Assembly (NCBI GenBank): GCA_910585155.1
Contig: CAJUEC010000036.1
Location: 1-25,243, forward strand
Length of the DNA stretch: 25,243 nt
Reading direction: 5' to 3'
DNA from: an uncultured Oscillospiraceae bacterium
Lineage (GTDB): Bacteria > Bacillota > Clostridia > Oscillospirales > Oscillospiraceae
This document shows, in pieces, positions 19,985 to 25,243 of the stretch. A program made the position numbers and the translations under genes. The notes beneath the pieces are model-generated. The model was not told the DNA's origin. It searched no databases and saw only the letters and a list, made by a program, of their open reading frames with translations. The stretch's first letter is position 1. Every line of letters starts with the position of its first letter.

Positions 19985-21667
19985 TTAGATACCGCCAGAC
20001 CCCTGGTACAGCACGGTCCCGTCCTCCAGATGATAGTGGCCGCAGGACAGACCGCAGTCCGCTCCATTGCACAGGGGCATATCATCCATGGACTCCAGCT
20101 GACTAACCACGCTACATATGTACTGATTGATCTCATCAAGCTCACCCTGGCTCACAGTCCCCTCCAGGGCGCCCTGTTCCTCCGGCGTCAGGGCGTAAGG
20201 GTCCACGCAGCTGCCCTTCCGGCAGCCGGAGGGCACAGTATATTGGCTGCTCCAGTTGCAACCTTCACAGGTATGGGAATAGGTGTACGTGTGACTGCTG
20301 GGATCAAGAGGGCCGTGGTTGGAGCTTATGAATCTGCCCGCCCCAAAGTTGTGTGATTCCCTGCTTACTGTTCTTGAGGCAATAAACATTTTGGAGCAAT
20401 CGTCACAACGTTGATAAACATCAACAGTCACTGTATGTGTCGATTCATTTAGAGGAACTACACTAGTTGTTATCCCACGAGGAGTTGTGTGGATATGGGG
20501 ACAGTCGGATTGTCCCGTGAGCAACGCTTCCATCTCAGAGAGCTCTTGGATATGACTGACAGTATTCTTTGTGATTTCATCAAGAATTGGCTTCAACTGT
20601 TTTTCCTCTTCCTTCGTCAAATCAGACACAATATTTTGTATGAATATGTCCTCCGCCGTCTCGGTGACGGCGGGCGCGGGATCGGGGTCGGGCGTCACGG
20701 GTTCGGTGGCAAGGGCCACAGTGACGCCGCTCACCAGCAGAACGGTGAGGGCCAAGCCCAGGGCGGTCAGTTTTTTGTAGTTCATAATCGCAGCAATCCT
20801 TTCCTCGGTCAGCTTCTGACCGAACGCTTGGGAGAAGGAGGGGCCCTCTCCCTTGGTGGCCAGCGTAATCAGGGTCTTTGCGTATGTGATGCACTGTTCC
20901 CTCGACAGCCGGCTCACCACCGCCCGGTCACAGGCCAGCTCGATGTCCCGGCGCAAAAGCCGGGACATCAGCCACACCGCCGGGTTCCACCAGTGAACCA
21001 CCAGCGCCAGCGCCATCACGTAGTGCCAGAGATTGTCCCGCCGGGCGGCGTGCACCCCCTCGTGGGCCAGCACGCTCTCCGCCGCCCTCTCCCACAGCCC
21101 CGGGGGCAGCACCACCGTGGGCCGCACCACGCCGAAGGTCAGCGGCGCGCCCTCCACGGGCCCCTCCCGCAGGCGGGCGCACCGGGGCAGCCGCCTGTAC
21201 CGGGGGTCCTCCCGGCCCAGGAGCACGGCGGAGGCCACCGCCCGCCGGGTCCGCCGCCAGCTCAGCACGTACCGCACGGCCAGGATAAGCCCCACCCCCA
21301 GCCACACCGCCGCCAGCGCCGCCCCCCAGGGAAGGGCGGAAGACGCGGGCTGGGGCCCGGGGAGGGCGGGCGGGGCGATGACCCCCGGGGCCGGGGAGAC
21401 CGCCGCCAAGGGCGGCTGGACCGGGGGCCCGCTGGGCAGGACCGCGGGCGCCCCCGGCGGACCGGGCGCAGGGGACGGAGTGGCCAGCGGCCCCCACAGG
21501 GACAGCACGCTCTCCAGCGCCGCCGGGGTGAGCAGCCGCACCAGACACGCCCCCCACAGAACCAGCCTGGCCTCCGGGACCAGCCGGCCCCTCAGAACCC
21601 GGCGCAGCAGAACGGCGGTCAGGATCAGCAGGGTGCCCAGGGCGGCGTTTTGGAGCAGTTGGGCCAT
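19985..21667 (-). CDS. BlaR1/MecR1-type sensor with M56 metalloprotease domain
   Basis: A 560-aa membrane protein of the M56 family. Three membrane segments and a Pro-rich loop (about 60-110) precede the cytoplasmic zinc protease domain: HEGVH (H202-H206, a variant of HExxH) and the third-ligand segment DIELACD (E243). A last membrane segment (about 299-321) leads to an outer domain of about 240 residues. That domain is not a penicillin-binding domain: it has about ten cysteines, mostly paired (CDDC, CEGC, CRKGSC, CGLSC), and several histidines. By family logic, ligand binding outside would trigger cleavage of the repressor encoded just upstream. The signal is unknown. The region coding the outer domain (about 20330-20650) has clearly lower GC than the rest. 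Confidence 0.88.
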   Translation of the reverse strand: MAQLLQNAALGTLLILTAVLLRRVLRGRLVPEARLVLWGACLVRLLTPAALESVLSLWGPLATPSPAPGPPGAPAVLPSGPPVQPPLAAVSPAPGVIAPPALPGPQPASSALPWGAALAAVWLGVGLILAVRYVLSWRRTRRAVASAVLLGREDPRYRRLPRCARLREGPVEGAPLTFGVVRPTVVLPPGLWERAAESVLAHEGVHAARRDNLWHYVMALALVVHWWNPAVWLMSRLLRRDIELACDRAVVSRLSREQCITYAKTLITLATKGEGPSFSQAFGQKLTEERIAAIMNYKKLTALGLALTVLLVSGVTVALATEPVTPDPDPAPAVTETAEDIFIQNIVSDLTKEEEKQLKPILDEITKNTVSHIQELSEMEALLTGQSDCPHIHTTPRGITTSVVPLNESTHTVTVDVYQRCDDCSKMFIASRTVSRESHNFGAGRFISSNHGPLDPSSHTYTYSHTCEGCNWSSQYTVPSGCRKGSCVDPYALTPEEQGALEGTVSQGELDEINQYICSVVSQLESMDDMPLCNGADCGLSCGHYHLEDGTVLYQGSGGI

Positions 21668-21676
21668 GCCCTCACC

Positions 21677-22033
21677 TCATTTCCAATTTTGGAGCAGCTC
21701 CCGCAGCCGCTCGGCCTCCTCCGGGTCCAGCTCCTTTTCCCCCAGGAAGGCGGAGAGGAACTGGGCTCTGGATCCGCCAAACAGCCGGTTGACCAGGCTG
21801 TCCAGCTCCAGCCGCTGGACCTCCTCCCGGGATACCAGCGGGGTGCACACAAAGCCCGGGTCGGACCGGGCCACCACCCCCTTGCCGATGAGCTTTTTCA
21901 CCACGGTGTAGGTGGTGTTGCGGTTCCACCCCCAGGACTCGGCCAGCCGCTTGGCCAGCGCCCCCGCGGTCTGGGGCCCGTCGTCCCACAGGGGCTCCAG
22001 CACCTTCAGCTCCGAGTCGTACAGTCTATCCAT
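21677..22033 (-). CDS. BlaI/MecI/CopY-family transcriptional repressor
   Basis: A 118-aa winged-helix repressor. The N-terminal DNA-binding domain (1-70) shows the family pattern: LYDSELKVLEPLWDDGP, then WNRNTTYTVVKKLIGKGVVAR, where the recognition helix lies near NTTYTVVKKL. The C-terminal helices (80-118) dimerise and are normally cut by the partner protease. The ATG at 22033 has GGAGG 8 bases upstream. It lies 9 bp upstream of the sensor gene, as in bla/mec operons. Two matching operators cover the promoter, so it should repress its own operon. No beta-lactamase gene is adjacent. Confidence 0.94.
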   Translation of the reverse strand: MDRLYDSELKVLEPLWDDGPQTAGALAKRLAESWGWNRNTTYTVVKKLIGKGVVARSDPGFVCTPLVSREEVQRLELDSLVNRLFGGSRAQFLSAFLGEKELDPEEAERLRELLQNWK

Positions 22034-22077
22034 TGATATGACCTCCTTCCAGTCTGTTTCGCGCGAGAACGAAAAAT

Positions 22078-22121
22078 GACTATTGTAATAGTAACTCCAA
22101 AAAGATACTACCACAATAGTC
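22078..22121 (-). promoter_or_regulatory. Two BlaI-type operators over the repressor-sensor promoter
   Basis: GACTATTGTAATAGTA (22078-22093) and, in inverted orientation, GACTATTGTGGTAGTA (22121-22106) share the dyad ACTA-N6-TAGT, 28 bp centre to centre. A minus-strand promoter fits between them: TTGTGG (22111-22116), 17 bases, TACTAT (22088-22093). Operator occupancy would block it. The promoter assignment is tentative; the operators are clear. Confidence 0.82.
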
Positions 22122-22183
22122 ACTTTCTGTCAAGCGGCGGACCCGGGCCGGCAGGCTGTCCCCCATCCGCCAAACCAGAAGAA

Positions 22184-22211
22184 CCCCCCGCCCGCTTCGC
22201 GGGCGGAGGGG
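22184..22211 (-). terminator. Terminator of the HD-domain gene
   Basis: Stem CCCCTCCGCCCGC with GCGGGCGGGGGG (one mismatch) and a short GAA loop, followed on the minus strand by TTCTTC, just past the HD gene stop. Confidence 0.65.
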
Positions 22212-22216
22212 CTTCG

Positions 22217-22795
22217 TCACTTCTCCAGGAAATAGGAGGCCTCCATATCCGCCGTGGCCAGGGCGAAGGCCAGCGGGTACTGCTGGAGGGCCTGGCCCAC
22301 CATCCGGCTGTCCTCCGGGCCGGAAAAGCCCATGTGCCAGCGGATGGCCATGGCCTCCTCCCGGGTGAGGCGCATGAAGCCGGAGATGATGTACACGCTC
22401 TTCTCCCCGTGGCCGTAGGGCAGCTTGTCGTCGTAAAAGAAGGTGGGCACCTTTTCCCACTTGCCGGTGGCGTCGTCCTTCACGTTGCGGGTGCCCGCCT
22501 TGTAGCAGCCGATCTTGCACAGGTCGTGGAGCAGGGCGGCGATGGCCGCCGACTCCATGGGGTAGTCCAGGCCGTACAGCTCCTTCACCCGGGGGCGCTC
22601 CAGATAGGCCTCCAGGCAGCGGAACACGTTGACGCTGTGGTCGCACAGCCCCCCGGCGTAGGACCCGTGGTAGCGGGCGGAGGCGGGGGCGGTGAAGAAG
22701 TCGCTCTTGTTTTCCAGGTAGTCCAGCAGCTCGGCGGCTCCCTCCCGGTGGATGTGCTCCTGGTAGATCTGGATGAATTCCTCTTTTCCCGGCAT
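22217..22795 (-). CDS. HD-domain hydrolase
   Basis: A 192-aa protein with an HD metal-dependent phosphohydrolase domain. Metal ligands visible: H53 in CDHSVNVFR, the HD pair H90-D91 in LLHDLCKIG, and a later histidine in RWHMGFSG. The spacing and the RYHGSYAGGLCDHSVNV segment resemble the HD part of YhaM-type exoribonucleases and phage-encoded HD proteins, without an OB-fold. The substrate (nucleotide or RNA) is unknown. The ATG at 22795 has GGGAGG 7 bases upstream, better than the GTG at 22810. It is transcribed alone from a promoter inside the preceding terminator. Confidence 0.88.
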   Translation of the reverse strand: MPGKEEFIQIYQEHIHREGAAELLDYLENKSDFFTAPASARYHGSYAGGLCDHSVNVFRCLEAYLERPRVKELYGLDYPMESAAIAALLHDLCKIGCYKAGTRNVKDDATGKWEKVPTFFYDDKLPYGHGEKSVYIISGFMRLTREEAMAIRWHMGFSGPEDSRMVGQALQQYPLAFALATADMEASYFLEK

Positions 22796-22825
22796 GGTAT
22801 GACCTCCCACAATGGAATTTTTTCC

Positions 22826-22854
22826 ATTATAGCAAAAAAAGGCGCCGGGGGCAA
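22826..22854 (-). promoter_or_regulatory. Promoter of the HD-domain gene, embedded in a terminator
   Basis: TTGCCC (22849-22854), a 17-base spacer and TATAAT (22826-22831) on the minus strand. The -35 box spans the loop and the T-run forms part of the spacer of the upstream terminator. Confidence 0.8.
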
Positions 22855-22864
22855 CCCCGGCGCC
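22834..22864 (-). terminator. Terminator of the 48-aa protein gene
   Basis: Minus-strand stem GGCGCCGGGG with CCCCGGCGCC (22841-22850 with 22855-22864), loop TTGC, and seven T. Confidence 0.92.
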
Positions 22865-22867
22865 TGG

Positions 22868-23014
22868 TCAGTCCTCCAATGTCTTTTGTAGGTTTTCCAT
22901 GATTTCCGCCATTTTGGCCGCTTTCTTGTCCGGGTCGCTCTCCTGGTCCATGCTTTTGAGGGCGCCCAGCAGAAAACGCACCCAGCTCTGGAACTGCTTA
23001 TCTGTCATGCCCAT
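22868..23014 (-). CDS. Small protein, 48 aa, unknown function
   Basis: MGMTDKQFQSWVRFLLGALK begins a 48-residue protein, predicted helical throughout, with an amphipathic first half and an acidic/lysine-rich second half (SDPDKKAAKMAEIMENLQ). No membrane segment or signal is evident. AGGAGG lies 8 bases before the ATG at 23014. A promoter upstream and a perfect terminator right after the stop make this a compact, independent transcription unit. Small MTDKQF-type proteins of similar length seem common in Clostridia, but I cannot name a family or function. Confidence 0.8.
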   Translation of the reverse strand: MGMTDKQFQSWVRFLLGALKSMDQESDPDKKAAKMAEIMENLQKTLED

Positions 23015-23037
23015 GGAAAGCACCTCCTTCTGTCCCT

Positions 23038-23066
23038 ATGATAGCATAGTTTCAGGAGAAAAACAA
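23038..23066 (-). promoter_or_regulatory. Promoter of the 48-aa protein gene
   Basis: TTGTTT (23061-23066), a 17-base spacer and TATCAT (23038-23043) on the minus strand, 24 bp before the start codon. The -35 box overlaps the T-run of the preceding terminator. Confidence 0.7.
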
Positions 23067-23086
23067 GCCATTTACTTGGCCCTTGT
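23058..23086 (-). terminator. Terminator candidate of the ABC transporter operon
   Basis: Minus-strand stem ACAAG/CTTGT plus CCA/TGG with a 2-base bulge (23082-23086, 23077-23079, 23068-23070, 23063-23067), followed by a T-run. It is weaker than the others in this region. Confidence 0.55.
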
Positions 23087-23095
23087 ATAGGCCGC

Positions 23096-24904
23096 CTACG
23101 TTTCCTCCAGCCGCTCCAGTACCGCCAGGGTGCTGGACGCGGTATCCTGCACACAGATGTTCACGCTCCAGACATAGTCGTCGTCGTTCTCCGCCTGGAA
23201 TATGATGCTGCGCCCGCCGGTCCTGCCGCCGCCGTCATAGGGGTGGGTGACGCTGCGCACGCCGATGCGCCCGGCAAAGAAGTCCTCCTTCACCGCCGCC
23301 AGCAGGTCCTGGGCGTCCTGATTGTGGTAATAGTGGTTGGGTGCGTGGCTCCCGTCCTCATAGTTCTCGTACCGCACCTCGCTCAGCCGCCAGCCGGGGG
23401 TGGCCAGCCGCTGCTCCAGGGTGTCAAAGCCGTAGACGTTCCACTGGAGCTCCCGGTCCTGGCAGAACTGCTCCACCGCCCAGGCAGCCGTGCCCTCCTG
23501 GTCCACCTGCTGGGGGTCCAGCCAGATCATGAAGTACTGCCGGGACATGGTGGAGCCGTTTTTCAGCTCATAGTCCACACGCAGGTCCACATTCCGGCCC
23601 ACGCCGTAGCCCTGGGGCCACACGTTGCCCTCCCCCTGGTTCACCGCCGCCTGGTGGATGGCGGTGACCATCTGGATAAACTCGGGGTCGGTGATGGTCT
23701 CGGCCACCTGGTCCCCGTCGTCGCCCAGGGTCTCCACGGAGAGGCGTTGGAGGTGTACCACCTGCACCTCGCCGGGGCCGGGCACCCGGGTCTCAAAGCC
23801 GGTGAGGTCGAGGCCCACCACCAGGAACAGGGCGGCGAACACCCCGGCCACCGCCGCGGCCCCCTTCCACTTTTTGAACACCCGGAAGGATTTGTCCAGC
23901 AGCATCTGGGCGGCAAAGTACCCCGCCACGCCCCACACCAGAATGGCGGCCATCAGCGTGACCTCCCCCCGGCCCAGGAAGAAGGCGGTCCCGTAGCCGA
24001 AGGCCAGCCCCACGCACAGGGCCACGCCGTACTTGAACACCGGGCGCATGGCTCGGACGGACACCACATCTCCGGCGCTCTCCAGCCGCCGGGCCCGGTA
24101 GAGGAAGAACGCGGCCGCCGCCAGCGCCACCGCCGCCAGGGCGTAGATGCCCACCACCCACATTCCCCGGGTGATCAGCGCCCGCTCCGCCCCCTCCATG
24201 GAATGGCCGTAGCTGCTGCTGACCTGGCCGCCCAGATTCCACGCCGGGGTGAGCCACCTGGCCGCCTCGCTCACCCAGTCGCTCAGGCGGCAGAAGCCGT
24301 AGTAGAAGGACTGCAGGGTGGTGTAGAACAGCGCCGTCAGCCCGTAGGCCAGGACATTGACCACTCCGTAAAAGACGGGAAGGGCCAGGATGTGCCCGGT
24401 GAACATGGCGCAGAACACCGCCAGGGAGTAGAAGAAGAACCCCTCCCCGCAGGCCGCCACCAGCCAGAACAGCAGCCCCTGCACGCTCACATAGCCCCCC
24501 GCCAGCTCCACCAGCAGGGTGAGCAGGGCGATGACCAGGTTGGGCAGGATCAGGAAGGCCAGCCCCGCCAGGTAGTGGGTGAGGAACAGCCCCTCCCGCC
24601 GCACAGGCAGGGAGCCGAAGAAATTGGCCGACCGGGGGTTATACAGGTGGCTGAACACCGCCATGGCCGCCAGCACCCCGAAGAAAATGGACATTCCCAG
24701 GGCCGTGCTGCACATCTGGGGCACGGTGCGGCAGGCAAAGCTCTCCATATACCCCGTCTCCCGGAGCTCCAGCTGGAGGGTGGCCAGCCCGCTCAGGGGC
24801 AGCAAAATCACCCAGATGGCGGAATATCCCGCCCACAGGGGCCAGAAGCGGGTGAAGGTCTTTTGAAAGACCGTCCGATCAAAGTACGATGTCCCGGACC
24901 GCAT
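23096..24904 (-). CDS. ABC-2 type transporter permease with large C-terminal domain
   Basis: A 602-aa membrane protein. It starts with a cytoplasmic stretch (SGTSYFDRTVFQKTFTRFWP) and has about six membrane segments up to residue 270. Three or four more follow to about 375. After these comes a soluble region of about 220 residues, probably outside the cell, with no recognised motif. The layout resembles YtrC/YtrD-type permeases with a DUF6449-like tail (recalled from memory), which are linked to cell-envelope stress in Firmicutes. The ATG at 24904 has GGAGG 8 bases upstream and lies inside the 3' end of the ATPase gene (26-bp overlap), so the two are coupled. Cargo is unknown. Confidence 0.85.
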   Translation of the reverse strand: MRSGTSYFDRTVFQKTFTRFWPLWAGYSAIWVILLPLSGLATLQLELRETGYMESFACRTVPQMCSTALGMSIFFGVLAAMAVFSHLYNPRSANFFGSLPVRREGLFLTHYLAGLAFLILPNLVIALLTLLVELAGGYVSVQGLLFWLVAACGEGFFFYSLAVFCAMFTGHILALPVFYGVVNVLAYGLTALFYTTLQSFYYGFCRLSDWVSEAARWLTPAWNLGGQVSSSYGHSMEGAERALITRGMWVVGIYALAAVALAAAAFFLYRARRLESAGDVVSVRAMRPVFKYGVALCVGLAFGYGTAFFLGRGEVTLMAAILVWGVAGYFAAQMLLDKSFRVFKKWKGAAAVAGVFAALFLVVGLDLTGFETRVPGPGEVQVVHLQRLSVETLGDDGDQVAETITDPEFIQMVTAIHQAAVNQGEGNVWPQGYGVGRNVDLRVDYELKNGSTMSRQYFMIWLDPQQVDQEGTAAWAVEQFCQDRELQWNVYGFDTLEQRLATPGWRLSEVRYENYEDGSHAPNHYYHNQDAQDLLAAVKEDFFAGRIGVRSVTHPYDGGGRTGGRSIIFQAENDDDYVWSVNICVQDTASSTLAVLERLEET

Positions 24905-25243
24905 AGTCCTCACCTCCCATTTCATAGATAAAGATCTCCTCCAGCGTCAGGGGCAGGGCCTCCAAAAACAGGGGGTCCAGGGCGGCGAACTGGGCCGTGA
25001 CCTCCTGGGCGCTCCCCCGGACGATATAGGTGTACACCCGGCCCACGTGGTCGGTGTGCATCACCTGGAGCCCCTGGGGCAGGGCCGGCGCCTCCTGCTT
25101 GAAGGCGGCCTGGAGCTTGACGGTGCCCCCCTGGAGCTCGGACAGGGACCGCTCCAGGGCCACCCTGCCGTGGCTGAGGATGCCCACGTGGTCGCACACG
25201 TCCTCCAGCTCCCGCAGGTTGTGGGAGGACACCAGCACCGTGG
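24879..25243 (-). CDS. ABC transporter ATP-binding protein (C-terminal part, cut by window edge)
   Basis: The last 120 or so residues of an ABC ATPase; the N-terminus lies beyond the right edge. Visible is the H-loop (VLVSSHNLRELEDVCDHVGILSHGR), whose histidine contacts ATP, then the D-loop-distal LERSLSELQ segment and a C-terminal extension ending in LEEIFIYEMGGE, typical of ABC-2 exporter ATPases (for example the YtrB/CcmA class). Walker A and B motifs are outside the window. It overlaps the permease gene by 26 bp and forms one operon with it. Confidence 0.93.
   Translation of the reverse strand, partial: TVLVSSHNLRELEDVCDHVGILSHGRVALERSLSELQGGTVKLQAAFKQEAPALPQGLQVMHTDHVGRVYTYIVRGSAQEVTAQFAALDPLFLEALPLTLEEIFIYEMGGEDYAVRDIVL

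Noticed and set aside
22021..22121. Beta-lactam resistance locus
   Set aside because: Only the regulator and sensor are present; there is no beta-lactamase or alternative penicillin-binding protein, and the sensor lacks a penicillin-binding domain.
1..25243. CRISPR arrays, tRNA genes, insertion sequences or prophage
   Set aside because: I saw no regularly spaced direct repeats, no tRNA T-arm signatures on either strand, and no transposase, integrase or phage structural genes.

Overview
The window reads as chromosome of a high-GC, spore-forming, anaerobic Firmicute of the class Clostridia. The family Oscillospiraceae (Flavonifractor/Lawsonibacter/Oscillibacter-like) is my best guess. The grounds are a GerA-type spore germination operon, Firmicute-type -35/-10 promoters, AGGAGG ribosome sites, a Bacillus-type parS site, ECF vitamin transporters, NfnAB electron bifurcation and very GC-rich third codon positions. 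The taxonomy is inference; no database was searched.

Left edge (1-3.3 kb): two near-identical strong promoters point left out of the window and look like the P1/P2 pair of an rRNA or other stable-RNA operon. Behind them is a leftward germinant-receptor operon (gerAA-gerAC-gerAB order) whose stop and start codons overlap. Its GerC subunit is short and lacks the lipobox cysteine. A sigma-G-like promoter precedes it.

3.3-7.3 kb: rpsO and pnp in their usual order, but separated by a small membrane-protein gene that lies between two related copies of a structured intergenic repeat. A perfect 16-bp parS palindrome follows pnp, then a hexapeptide-repeat acyltransferase.

7.3-9.7 kb (leftward): a TPP riboswitch controls thiT and a HAD phosphatase. 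An ECF S-component of unknown substrate follows, with its own promoter and a leader that can form either a terminator or a competing hairpin.

9.7-14.8 kb (rightward): a membrane-anchored LysM/M23 peptidoglycan hydrolase with a WalR-type direct repeat at its promoter, an unknown single-pass membrane protein, and nfnA-nfnB (NADH-dependent reduced ferredoxin:NADP oxidoreductase).

14.8-20 kb (rightward): a tightly packed run of Sel1-repeat protein, GNAT, TmrB-like NTPase and HAD hydrolase; then lspA, an RluD-family pseudouridine synthase and a second GNAT; then L-lactate dehydrogenase, whose ribosome site lies inside a terminator-like hairpin.

20-25.2 kb (leftward): a BlaI/BlaR1-type repressor and sensor-protease pair with two matching operators, where the sensor carries an unusual Cys/His-rich outer domain of lower GC; an HD-domain hydrolase; a 48-aa small protein; and an ABC-2 transporter (large permease and a truncated ATPase at the edge). 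A recurring layout here is a promoter embedded in the terminator of the preceding unit.
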